Assembly: GCA_009840545.1 (NCBI GenBank)
Contig: VXNM01000010.1
Location: 310,001 to 374,000, forward strand
Direction of reading: 5' to 3'
Length of the DNA stretch: 64,000 nt
Origin: Gammaproteobacteria bacterium
Lineage (GTDB): Bacteria; Pseudomonadota; Gammaproteobacteria; Pseudomonadales; Azotimanducaceae
Positions 1 through 8,609 of this stretch are shown one piece after another (the stretch's first letter is position 1; each line of letters opens with the position of its first letter). A program made the translations under genes and the position numbers. The notes beneath the pieces are model-generated. The model was not told the origin of the DNA. It made no database searches and saw only the letters and a list, made by a program, of their open reading frames with translations.

Positions 1-2
1 AC

Positions 3-338
3 ACGGGCGAGTTCAAGTTGGGAATCTTCGATCTCGATGGATTTTGCATTGAGCTTCTTGAACCTGTCGATCCTGATGGATTTCTGGCGAAATTTATCGA
101 GAAAAGAGGAGAGGGCGTACACCACATAACGCTGCAAACGCCCAATCTAGACGAACAAACTCAACGACTCGAAGAAAACGGTGTTCGAGTGGTCGACAAG
201 AACTTGGATCCCGAAAGTGGCGGAGTCGATGCTTTCATTTCTCCAAAGAGTTCCCATGGAGTGCTCATTCAGCTCGGCGAAAACATCGGTCCACTCAATA
301 CTCCACCCTATTGGGAATCGGAATCGAGCGAGGATTAG
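3..338 (+). CDS. VOC/glyoxalase-fold protein, C-terminal part (5' truncated by window edge)
   Basis: The open frame runs in from the left edge without a stop, so the start codon lies outside the window; the internal TTG at 18 is unlikely to be the real start. The visible 111 residues contain FCIELLEP followed about 25 residues later by GVHHITLQTPNLDE. This is the layout of the second beta-alpha-beta module of the vicinal-oxygen-chelate fold, as in methylmalonyl-CoA epimerase and glyoxalase I, and the Glu and His are the expected metal ligands. The end carries EENGVRVVDK and SSHGVLIQL, also typical of this fold. Substrate cannot be named from half a protein. The next gene begins 5 bases after the stop, so the two are probably co-transcribed. 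Confidence 0.8.
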   Translation, partial: TGEFKLGIFDLDGFCIELLEPVDPDGFLAKFIEKRGEGVHHITLQTPNLDEQTQRLEENGVRVVDKNLDPESGGVDAFISPKSSHGVLIQLGENIGPLNTPPYWESESSED

Positions 339-343
339 TCGAC

Positions 344-1102
344 TTGACAAACGAAGCCGTTAACACATCCTGTGCAACCGTGTATTGGCAGCCTGGATGA
401 ACAAGCTGCCTGCGAGTTAAGGAGTTTCTATCGGCTCGTGGAGTCGAGTACAAGTCGATCAACGTCTCAGAGCAATCCGAGGCGTGGAAAGACCTATCCC
501 ATTTCGGCTTCAGTTCGGTGCCGGTTGTGTCTCTAGGAGAGAAGTCTGTATCAGGAGTGAATCTTGGCCAAGTCGCTCATCTCCTTGATCTCGAGTTCGA
601 CCCAAACCCCCTACTTGACCCTTCGGAATTAATTGAGAGACTTGATCGGTTTCTGTCGGCCTTAGAGGTGGTCGCACCTCAAATCCCACCTAATGTTCTT
701 AGCACGACATTGCCCGGACGTGATCGGACTGTGCTGGAGCTACTTCATCACACAGTTGAAGTTGCTCAGACGTCAACACGGATGAATGAAACTCTTGAAT
801 TTGAACCAGCAAATGTAGATTCTGAATTCGACACACCTATTTCTCACGCCGACCTAGGAGGCATGATTAAACGCACTCGAGAAGAACTGAAATATCCGGG
901 CAAGGACTGGCAATCAACGGTAAAGACCTACTACGGTCTGCAGACCAAGCATCAAATTCTTGAGAGATGTACATGGCATGTCGCACAGCATCTGCGACAA
1001 CTAGAACACTTCTGCTCCCAGTGGCAGCAAGAAATTCGAGGATGGCCCACAGCTGTCGACTACCGAGATCTCCCCCTACCCAATAGCATTTGGGATGACT
1101 GA
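344..1102 (+). CDS. Glutaredoxin-like/DinB-like fusion with in-frame TGA at the redox Cys (candidate selenoprotein)
   Basis: The frame 344-1102 is open except for one TGA at 398-400. Before it the reading is ATVYWQPG, and after it TSCLRVKEFLSARGVEY, then SVPVVSLGEKSVSGVN. That is a glutaredoxin/thioredoxin-fold N-terminus with its CxxC rewritten as UxxC (codons 19-22). A TTG at 344 is preceded by GCGAGGA with 9-base spacing, which supports this start; a GTG at 380 is the alternative. After the redox domain, residues about 115-240 look like a DinB-type four-helix domain with LLHHTVEVAQ and CTWHVAQHLRQLEHF, whose histidines resemble the DinB metal site. Family knowledge: glutaredoxins with UxxC occur in selenoprotein-using bacteria. 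Inference: selenocysteine. The alternatives are a nonsense mutation, with translation of only the DinB part from 518, or a sequencing error. Confidence 0.68.
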
Positions 1103-1116
1103 AGCAGAGAAGGAAC

Positions 1117-1548
1117 GTGAAGGACGACCTTATCGACGCGAATACTCCAATAGGAGCTGTCAAGTTTGTCTTGCTTCATCACGATGGATGTGCTCGAGCC
1201 AAATTTCACTTTCGCATTGAATTGGATGGATCACGAACTCAATTGATTCCCACAAACAGCAAAGGTCAGCATCCCAATAGCCTTGGAATCGTAATTTCAG
1301 GTGTATTTGACGAGCTCACTCCGACTCCAGAACAGATGAACGGGCTGAAAGAGTTGCTCGTCGATCTAAAAATGCGTTATCCGGGTTTCGTGCTCGGAGC
1401 CCATCGCCAAGTCAGGGCGGACAGAACAACAACCTGTCCAGGTGCAAAATTTCCGATGGGAGAACTGTCCGCATGGGCGAAGGGAGAACTTCTGACCATT
1501 CGAAATGAACGCATCCAGGTGGACATAGAGTCCCAATATGGTCCATGA
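1117..1548 (+). CDS. Small N-acetylmuramoyl-L-alanine amidase-like (amidase_2/PGRP fold) protein
   Basis: The 143-residue product begins at a GTG, 14 bases after the upstream stop, behind AGAGAAGGA. Recognisable amidase_2 landmarks are VLLHHDG near residue 25 (first zinc His), LGIVISGVFDELTPTPEQ in the middle, and LGAHRQV...TTTCPGAKF near the C-terminus, where the family normally has HR.v..T.CPG with the last zinc ligands. The family cleaves the bond between MurNAc and L-alanine in peptidoglycan. No signal peptide is visible, so it acts in the cytoplasm on recycled muropeptides or is released another way. It is shorter than most members and the second zinc histidine falls in a shifted context, so catalytic activity is not certain. 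Confidence 0.7.
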   Translation: MKDDLIDANTPIGAVKFVLLHHDGCARAKFHFRIELDGSRTQLIPTNSKGQHPNSLGIVISGVFDELTPTPEQMNGLKELLVDLKMRYPGFVLGAHRQVRADRTTTCPGAKFPMGELSAWAKGELLTIRNERIQVDIESQYGP

Positions 1549-1723
1549 CGAATCTAGGTTTTAGCTAGATCCCCATTCATCTAAGTCAGCGATGGCGCAG
1601 TACACATGCTTTGGCCAGAAACAGCTTGTGCGTTCATTTCGAGTCGCGTCGGCCACGGACTATTCTTGAAGACGTTAAGGAAGCTCCGTTCGCGTTCGAG
1701 GTATAGAACTTAAACTCCAGGTT

Positions 1724-2605
1724 CTACGGTGGTGGGGCCAAGTGCTTCTTAAAGAAGTCTACGGTTGCTTTATTCACTTTTTCGGAGTGTTCCGGTGTAG
1801 AAAAAGAGTGCCCCGCGCCTTCGATCTCGATGTATTCGTTAGTTACACCTGCTTCTTTCAGGGCGGCCTGCATACGCCGACTGTGTTCGACAGGCACGAC
1901 ATCGTCCTGATCCCCGTGAATCAGGAGAATGGGCGGGTCATCGTCGGTCACAAACTCTATCGGTGAATTGGCTGGCGCTAACTCGGGATCGAAACGCAAT
2001 GCTGGGTAGTCAGACTCATCATTCACCCAGTCCTTTAGATCAACAGGGGGAAAGTAGGCAACCACAGCGTTAACCCGATTTGACACTTGATTGATGGGGT
2101 CTTCGGCTTCTGCATTTCCCTCATCACTTGTCAGCCCCAGCATCAGCGATAGGTGTCCCCCAGCACTGGCACCGTATACACCCATTCTGTCGGCATCAAT
2201 TCCATATTCGTCCGCATTTGCTCGAATGTGTCGAACCGCGCGACGAACATCCGAGACGGCGTCAGGAACCTGGTACCGTGGAGAACTACCGTGATTTACA
2301 GCAATTACCGTAAAACCTTCGTCAGTGAGAAATGACGTGAAGTAAGCCATCATCTCTCCGCTCATATTCCATGAATACCAACCGCCACTAATCATCAGCA
2401 GCACTGCTGCACCGTTTTGCTCCTCAGGAGTTAGCACGTGGTAGATAAGAGCCATCCCGTCCTTGTGTCCGTAAATGACGTCCTCTTCAACGTCCACGGC
2501 ATTCGCGGTCGGCGCGAATCCCAATGATAGGAGGCAAATGGTTGCTGCTACCCTAACAAGATAGTTGTTGACTGTCAAAGACTTAAAGACTTGGCTGATT
2601 GACAT
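1724..2605 (-). CDS. Secreted alpha/beta hydrolase (esterase/feruloyl-esterase-like)
   Basis: The 293-residue product opens with a signal peptide (basic start, hydrophobic VAATICLLSLGFAPTANA, then VDVEED). The mature part has the alpha/beta-hydrolase order: LLMISGGWYSWN as oxyanion strand, VYGASAGGHLSLMLGL with the nucleophile Ser in GxSxG (about residue 147), LLIHGDQDDVVPVEHS with the acid Asp, and IEGAGHSFSTPEH with the catalytic His. This resembles the BD-FAE and peptidase S9-like esterases that act on small acyl esters outside the cytoplasm. It is convergent with the amidase gene, with 175 bases between them, and probably has its own promoter. Substrate unknown. Confidence 0.85.
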   Translation of the reverse strand: MSISQVFKSLTVNNYLVRVAATICLLSLGFAPTANAVDVEEDVIYGHKDGMALIYHVLTPEEQNGAAVLLMISGGWYSWNMSGEMMAYFTSFLTDEGFTVIAVNHGSSPRYQVPDAVSDVRRAVRHIRANADEYGIDADRMGVYGASAGGHLSLMLGLTSDEGNAEAEDPINQVSNRVNAVVAYFPPVDLKDWVNDESDYPALRFDPELAPANSPIEFVTDDDPPILLIHGDQDDVVPVEHSRRMQAALKEAGVTNEYIEIEGAGHSFSTPEHSEKVNKATVDFFKKHLAPPP

Positions 2606-2896
2606 TTTGTGGTCTCTAGGGGTGGATGCAGGCAGAGAGTATACATTCGGGAGGTGATCCCAATTGATTTAAAGGGCACAACACAATTTGTGTGTTTCAC
2701 ATAAGTTCAATACTTTGGTGTTTGAGTTTCAATGGAATTGGCCGCATCACTCGAATGCGCCCTCTGAACTCAACTCAGCTGAATCTCGGAACCGCAATTC
2801 AACTTCGGAATCGTCAGCAATGCATTCAAGTACCTAATTGCACCGGAGGCAACCGATATAGATTTTGAGCCATGAAGGGTAATACGCGAAGACTCA

Positions 2897-3553
2897 CTAC
2901 GGAGAAAAAAATGCCCCGGGCAAAAATTGCAGTAGAGCTACAGCCACAACTGACGGCAACACGACCATCAAGCTGGTCTTGAGGTCTTTTCCAGTCAAAT
3001 TCGTGAAACCATTGACAGCAATGTAGAGCGTCCAAATGAGTGAGATTGGAATCCAATAGACATCGACTAGAGCATTGGGATTGGGCGATAAATGAAACCA
3101 TGGAAGTAAAGCGAATGAAACGACCGGACCATTGGTGGTGAGCTTGAAGTACAAAGCATCAGCGACTAAGCCCAAGATTGCTGGAACCGCTGTCCAGCAC
3201 GTAAAGCCGAACCAGTTTCGCCAACTTGTGACGACATTGAGCACTTTGCCCATGACCCAGTAGTAGCACGTCCAAAGCAAAAAAATGCAACAGGTCCAGA
3301 TCGAGTCCCAAACCCATACATAAACTGCTCCAAGACCCGAATGAAATATATTGTCATAGGACACCACGCTAGCAATCGAACCGTCGTCCTGTACAGTTGA
3401 AACTGTTAAATCATCGTAACTGATGAAAACAAACAAGAAGCACACGAGAGAGACACCAAGGATCGTAAAAAACGGCAACGCGAAGGGCGTCTTTTCTCGA
3501 ATCTCATCGAATACATCAAGTGGCGACACCAATATCCTGGCAAGGCGAATCAT
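2897..3553 (-). CDS. Yip1-family multi-pass membrane protein
   Basis: The 218-residue product starts MIRLARILVSPLDVFDEI, a cytoplasmic amphipathic segment of the kind that precedes the membrane part in bacterial Yip1-domain proteins. About five hydrophobic helices follow (near residues 27-47, 73-100, 110-135, 140-165 and 190-215). No catalytic motif is visible. Function in bacteria is not established. The neighbours do not form an operon with it. Confidence 0.6.
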   Translation of the reverse strand: MIRLARILVSPLDVFDEIREKTPFALPFFTILGVSLVCFLFVFISYDDLTVSTVQDDGSIASVVSYDNIFHSGLGAVYVWVWDSIWTCCIFLLWTCYYWVMGKVLNVVTSWRNWFGFTCWTAVPAILGLVADALYFKLTTNGPVVSFALLPWFHLSPNPNALVDVYWIPISLIWTLYIAVNGFTNLTGKDLKTSLMVVLPSVVAVALLQFLPGAFFSP

Positions 3554-4067
3554 GAGAAGGCGCTATACGTTTCCGAGAACAAATTGGTCTCATCTTACCG
3601 GTTCGCGTATCAGTTAGAACAAAGTAGTAGTGAGCAGCAGCTGGCCACTTCCCCGCTAGCAGATAGCAGGCGCTTTCAAGCTTCGCGATTGGCCGACAAA
3701 GACGAAAGACTCTCAAGCCTTCTGCGGCACTCAATCCGTCAATGGTCGAACAATCAGAATCCTTTGCAATTTAAGAAATTGCGATTCTTGTCCCCACTGC
3801 TTAGCCTTACCCCGACCCTTCAAGTTAGGCGTTTGCTTCCATGACCATGCACAACGACATCGCATCCTATGAAACATAGCCGTACAGATTGAGAATTGCC
3901 TATATAAACAGTCAGGTATACCAGTTGTGTGAGTTTGCTTGGAACGCAAAGAACGTCGCTGGCTCTAATGTCTAAAAGATTCGTGTTTGGGCTGTGTCAC
4001 CAGCCGAGCTGGTGTCGCTATTCTTGCCCGAATCTTTGAAAATCGAAACTACCCAGGAATTCGAACC
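3554..4067. other. Intergenic stretch between divergent genes, no supported gene
   Basis: The region separates the divergent Yip1-like gene and the barrel-like gene. Short open frames on both strands lack ribosome-binding sites and recognisable sequence. It must carry the promoters of both neighbours, but no convincing -35/-10 pair was identified by eye. Confidence 0.5.
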
Positions 4068-4709
4068 ATGAAGAAGCTCTGCGCACTATTGGTCGTGTCA
4101 GTGACCTCTTGTCTAATTGCTGACGTACACATTCTCCTACCATCGCTGGAATATGGTTCGGCTACCAGCGAGATCGCTGATCCATATGTGTCTCTAGACC
4201 TGGATTTCGATGGATTCGGAGTTGGGCTAAGGTATATGTACTTTGCCGACTCTGGCCCGTATCTTGGGGCTTTGCTCAATTCTGTGAATGGCGAAGGAGA
4301 CGCTTGCATAACCTATGATGAATCTCTTCGTACCTTGGTAGCTCCCGGCTGCGTGGACTTGGAGTCCAGTGGGTCGACGTTTGGAGGCGAGATTGGAATG
4401 CAGCTTGAGAGACTGACTCCGTTTCTTGGCGTGTCGCTGGTTCGGTCGGAAGTAACCATACAAAATTCATGGATAGAAGGGGAAAGCGATGACTCGTGGG
4501 AATTTCATGCTGGAACGTTTGTGTATCTTGATGATGTAATGCTCCAGGCAACAGTTTACGGACTTGCCAATGAAGAAAGCAGGACGCTTTCCGGTGGCAT
4601 ACTCTACATGTTCCCGAACGACTTTGTTCTTGGAATTGAACTTGGAACGCCGTTGGATCCAGATGTTGATGGTTTAGTCTTATCTCTAGGCGTCGGCATG
4701 AGGTTTTAG
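4068..4709 (+). CDS. Secreted outer-membrane beta-barrel-like protein
   Basis: The ATG at 4068 is preceded by AGGAA eight bases upstream; a longer frame from 3987 adds a non-signal-like leader and was not chosen. The 213-residue product has a short signal peptide (MKKLCALLVVSVTSCLIA) and then alternating polar and hydrophobic strands rich in Gly and aromatic residues (DLDFDGFGVGLRYMYFADS, GGEIGMQLERLTPFLGVSL). It ends in LSLGVGMRF with a terminal Phe, as in BAM-inserted outer-membrane proteins. Size fits an eight-stranded barrel. There is no specific family match; it is comparable in style to the barrel protein at 54189-54761. Confidence 0.6.
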   Translation: MKKLCALLVVSVTSCLIADVHILLPSLEYGSATSEIADPYVSLDLDFDGFGVGLRYMYFADSGPYLGALLNSVNGEGDACITYDESLRTLVAPGCVDLESSGSTFGGEIGMQLERLTPFLGVSLVRSEVTIQNSWIEGESDDSWEFHAGTFVYLDDVMLQATVYGLANEESRTLSGGILYMFPNDFVLGIELGTPLDPDVDGLVLSLGVGMRF

Positions 4710-5378
4710 CATCTTACGAATCTGACTCTAATTCTTCAGGTGGCGGACTACACTCGATCCCCCACTGTTATTAAATGGAACTATTAACCTAAACACACAG
4801 ATATATACCAATTAAGGACTATCGGCAGGGACTGGACGGCAATATCGGGTTCTGATGTGGGTTAGTGTTGGTACTCGGTTTGTGCGTGTCATGTGCCAAA
4901 GCCAGTCTTCAAATCTCGATTGGGGCGAGTGTATGCTGGCTCACTCACCTTCTCTGCGATGTCGCTGTTTTATTTAAGCCAAGGAGTTGTTTACCTAATG
5001 TACTAATTCCCTACTGATTTGCCTGTCGAGCTGTGGCACGATTCCACGATTCTGCACAGTTTCATATAGATATAGATCCGTCGCCTAACCTGTTCTTGAA
5101 ATAGGATCAAGGCACAACACTACGACCGTTGCAAATTGGGATGAAAGCCAATTGGGATTCACGTCCCTTGGGTGCTGATTTGTGACACTTTGCTTTTACA
5201 TGTATCGTGGCTTGTTTCTATATGAGTCGCCTCAAATTTTTGCACCGGGGCTAAAGAAAGAAATGTGTACGAAAGAGCATTATCCAACGGAGTTCTCAAG
5301 ACCATGCAGCGAACCTACGACGGAAATCAAATGAGGTAACATTCGAGCGTTGCTCGATCTGCAAAGACTTTCGCGTAA
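4710..5378. other. Intergenic stretch, about 670 bases, no supported gene
   Basis: No open frame with a plausible start is present, and no tRNA fold or strong terminator hairpin was found. Composition is slightly more AT-rich than the flanking genes. The 3' end must hold the promoter of the PhyH gene at 5379. A small RNA cannot be excluded by eye. Confidence 0.4.
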
Positions 5379-6281
5379 ATGCACAAAGACATTTCATCCT
5401 ACGAAACCTGTCCGAACTTGGATCCACTCATGCAAGACTTGGATCAGTTTGGACTTACTAAACATGCATTGGAACTAGATGCTTACGGGCTTACCGTCAT
5501 CCCGCCCGAGTTAATGGGCACCGACAACGACTTTCCGGATCGACTGCGCGAGGCAATCATTAGGACGTGCGAAAAACGCAACAATATTGAGATTGGAGAC
5601 TATTCCACTGCAGAACCGGAAGCAGCAAAATCCGCCTTTAGGAATTCGTGGTACCTGCTTCAGGAAGATGATGTGTTCGCGGAGGCAGCCACGAATCCCA
5701 AGGTCTTGACGATTGCTCGCTGGCTGCTAGGTCAAAGCGCGATGCTCACCGGCCACACTTGGATCATAAAACCCGAATCAGCAGGCGGACTGGGATTGCA
5801 CAGCGATGCCCATGGGATTCCGCCAGGCGGAGGGCACATCGCTCACGTAGCCAACTTGTCTTGGCTATGTACTGACTACGCCGGCGCGGACGATGGTCCT
5901 ACGGTGTTTGTCCCGGGATCGCATCGCTACGGTCGTGCGACACTCCCGCACGAATCATCACTCGAGAGTACGCCATTCAAAGTTGTGCCGCTGCACGGCA
6001 AAGCTGGATCACTTGCAGTTTGGCATGGTTCTACTTGGCACGGGTCCACACCACGAAAGAACCCTGGTCTCCGTGTGACCCTTGTTCAGGTCTTTATGCG
6101 AATGCACATGCGTCCCATTCATCAATGGAATCGAGAAGAGATTGATCCGGCACTGTTGGAACGATTCCCTGAATTGGAAAGAATCTTGGGCTTGGAGTCG
6201 CTGTATCCGTATCGTGAACACAACGACCATCCAGAGCGGGTTGGACCCTTTATGAAGACTGGAACGGACCCTTTTGCATAG
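5379..6281 (+). CDS. Phytanoyl-CoA dioxygenase (PhyH) family protein
   Basis: This 300-residue protein belongs to the non-haem Fe(II)/2-oxoglutarate oxygenases. The iron triad is visible: GLHSDAHG gives His about 141 and Asp 143, and the distal His lies in AVWHGSTWHGS near residues 216-221. RVTLVQVF just after supplies the Arg that binds 2-oxoglutarate. TVFVPGSHRYGR is a usual PhyH core segment. Members hydroxylate diverse small molecules and fatty acids, so the substrate is open. The next gene, an SMP-30 lactonase, starts 36 bases downstream, suggesting a two-gene transcript for oxidising an imported compound. Cytoplasmic. Confidence 0.85.
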   Translation: MHKDISSYETCPNLDPLMQDLDQFGLTKHALELDAYGLTVIPPELMGTDNDFPDRLREAIIRTCEKRNNIEIGDYSTAEPEAAKSAFRNSWYLLQEDDVFAEAATNPKVLTIARWLLGQSAMLTGHTWIIKPESAGGLGLHSDAHGIPPGGGHIAHVANLSWLCTDYAGADDGPTVFVPGSHRYGRATLPHESSLESTPFKVVPLHGKAGSLAVWHGSTWHGSTPRKNPGLRVTLVQVFMRMHMRPIHQWNREEIDPALLERFPELERILGLESLYPYREHNDHPERVGPFMKTGTDPFA

Positions 6282-6317
6282 GAATTGAGGATAGGCTGCT
6301 AAACGAGGAGTTTAATT

Positions 6318-7208
6318 ATGGATTTTGAGGTAGTCGACAGTCGGTTTAGAGAGGTTCTGGACCCAAGTCAAGAACGCAAGACTTTGGCCGAAGGATTCCA
6401 ATTTACAGAAGGACCTATTTGGCATCCCTATGAAAAGCACCTTACTTTCAGCGATATTCCTGCTAATTCGATGCACCGGTGGAGCGAGGAATCGGGAACA
6501 TCGACCTACCGCTCTCCAAGCAATAACGCGAACGGCAATACCTATGACAAGCAAGGTCGAATCCTGACGTGCGAACATGGTACGAGCAGAGTAGTCCGCG
6601 AAGAACTCGACGGCACTATCACGGTGCTTGCATCACATTGGCAAGATAAAGAACTCAATAGCCCAAATGACATTGTTGTCCGTTCGAACGGCGACATTTT
6701 CTTTACTGATCCTACGTTCGGCAGAGGACCCGGCGTTGGTGTAGAGAGACCTCTTGATCTTGATTTTCGCGGAGTCTACAAGATCGATGGAACCTCGGGA
6801 GAATTGTCTCTGTTGGCAAAGGATTTCACCCAACCAAATGGATTGGCGTTCACGACCGATGAATCTCATCTCTTGGTTGCCGACACTCCCGAGATGCACA
6901 TTCGAAAGTTTGCGTGTGCGGAAGATGGGTCGCTTTCCGGCGGTGAGGTCTTCGCGAAATCGGAAGGCGAGGGATATGGCGCACCCGATGGATTGAAGGT
7001 TGGTGAGTCAGGTCACGTCTTTTGTGCTGGTCCAGGCGGCGTTCATGTATATGACCCAGATTCAGGAGGTCTCTTGGGTATCCTCCTCACACCCAGATTT
7101 TGCGCGAACTTCACATGGGGAGGAGACAATATGAAGACCTTCTTCTTGACTTCCACCAACCACCTTTACTCGGTAGAAGTACTTGTCGGGAGCGCTCCTC
7201 TGTTCTAG
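6318..7208 (+). CDS. SMP-30/gluconolactonase/LRE family protein
   Basis: The 296-residue six-bladed propeller has the family signatures: EGFQFTEGPIWHPYEKHLTFSDIP with the first metal Glu, NSPNDIVVRSNGDIFFTDPTFG with the metal Asn and Asp, and QPNGLAFTTDESHLLVADT with Asn and the catalytic Asp. These enzymes hydrolyse lactones with a divalent metal. GAGGAG stands 10 bases before the ATG. It probably shares a transcript with the PhyH gene. It converges on the MFS gene with only two bases between the stop codons. Confidence 0.88.
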   Translation: MDFEVVDSRFREVLDPSQERKTLAEGFQFTEGPIWHPYEKHLTFSDIPANSMHRWSEESGTSTYRSPSNNANGNTYDKQGRILTCEHGTSRVVREELDGTITVLASHWQDKELNSPNDIVVRSNGDIFFTDPTFGRGPGVGVERPLDLDFRGVYKIDGTSGELSLLAKDFTQPNGLAFTTDESHLLVADTPEMHIRKFACAEDGSLSGGEVFAKSEGEGYGAPDGLKVGESGHVFCAGPGGVHVYDPDSGGLLGILLTPRFCANFTWGGDNMKTFFLTSTNHLYSVEVLVGSAPLF

Positions 7209-7210
7209 GC

Positions 7211-8473
7211 TCAAGCCTCTGACTTTTCTCTTGGCCTGAGATCTGCTCCATCCACCTTGGGTGAGGCACTCAATTCTTGGCCAATCACTCTTTTTTTCAA
7301 AGTCTCGGGAACGAACCAAAAAGCTAATGCCACTCCGACAAATCCCAACATGCCAGAAAATGCGCACGCAATAAGCATCGAAGCAGATTGGGCAATCATG
7401 CCAATCGCAAATGGACTGACCACTCCGCCCACATCACCCACAAGTCTCCATACACCTAGAAACTGGCTGCGTCCGTATCGTGGAGACAGATCTCCTCCTA
7501 TCGTCATGACTATTCCCGTTCCCAATCCATTCCCCAAACCCGCGAACATCGCGACGATGAGAAATGGAACGAATGATCCGGCTAGTGGCAACAACACCGT
7601 AGAGCAACTCATCAGCACCAAAGAGGAAATCAGGTTTATCTTTCTTCCTAAAGTATCTAGTACATAACCTGCAGGTAAGAACATCAACATGTCGATTGCC
7701 GACGAGAGGCTCATCACGAGACCTATCTCGCCGGGACTCAGGCCAATTGCTACTCCCCACACCGGGATCAGAAAGATTCTTGCGTTGCGCAAATAGGACA
7801 AGCAAAGCATCACTGATCCGCTCTTTAGAAAAACTTGATAGAACCGGATGGTGATCTGAACAACTCCTATGGAAACACGACTGCTTGTGCGAACCTTGAT
7901 CTTCGATGTTTTCCATAGACACAACAGGAAAGCCGCCAGGAATAGGCAACCAATTCCTGCAAAGACAAACAAATAACCGAAGGACTGAAGCGCAAACCCC
8001 GCCAATGCTGGTCCAATCAAGGCACCAGCCCGTTCTATACCTGCCATGACCGATATGGTCCGTCCGCGTTGTTCCAATCGAACCGACTCTGTTATGTGCA
8101 AGAGTCTGGCAACTATCCATGAACCACTTCCCGCTCCAAGTAAGAGCGCACTAGCACAAAGAAAAGCAAGCGACGAAAGCGATGCCAATCCTACGGCAGC
8201 AACGGTCATTGTTGCCAAACCCAATAGCATTACGGCTTTGTCGCTTTGGATTGCAGCCAGTTGTGAGGACGGAACATTGCTGACCATCGTTCCTAAGGAC
8301 CTAAGTCCTACAACTAACGCAGCCAGAAACGGACCCCCACCTTGATCGAGGACATAGAGTGGCAGCGCAACCAATGCACCACCTCGACCAATCGCCGTTA
8401 GCATCGACGGAAGGTAGATGGAAACGGAAAGAGAGCTCAGAGTTTCGGTAATTGACAGCTTCGAGCGAGGCAT
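7211..8473 (-). CDS. MFS transporter (drug/metabolite type)
   Basis: The 420-residue protein has about twelve hydrophobic helices in two halves of six. LRSLGTMVSNVPSSQLA and the equivalent loop VLDTLGRKINLISS in the second half correspond to the conserved MFS loops 2-3 and 8-9. Substrate cannot be predicted. It is convergent with the SMP-30 gene and divergent from the TonB receptor gene at 8610, so it could carry the product or substrate of this cluster across the inner membrane. Cytoplasmic C-terminal tail of about 30 residues. Confidence 0.85.
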   Translation of the reverse strand: MPRSKLSITETLSSLSVSIYLPSMLTAIGRGGALVALPLYVLDQGGGPFLAALVVGLRSLGTMVSNVPSSQLAAIQSDKAVMLLGLATMTVAAVGLASLSSLAFLCASALLLGAGSGSWIVARLLHITESVRLEQRGRTISVMAGIERAGALIGPALAGFALQSFGYLFVFAGIGCLFLAAFLLCLWKTSKIKVRTSSRVSIGVVQITIRFYQVFLKSGSVMLCLSYLRNARIFLIPVWGVAIGLSPGEIGLVMSLSSAIDMLMFLPAGYVLDTLGRKINLISSLVLMSCSTVLLPLAGSFVPFLIVAMFAGLGNGLGTGIVMTIGGDLSPRYGRSQFLGVWRLVGDVGGVVSPFAIGMIAQSASMLIACAFSGMLGFVGVALAFWFVPETLKKRVIGQELSASPKVDGADLRPREKSEA

Positions 8474-8609
8474 CTTGGGTGCTGGAGTCGGTTCAATGCA
8501 TTCTAGAAATTTCAGTTCGAACTAGCCTCGTGCGCGATGGGCGAACTTTCTTGGACATGGGTCCGTTGTTGGCATAATTCACGGGCAGAAAACTGCGCTA
8601 GGACAGACG

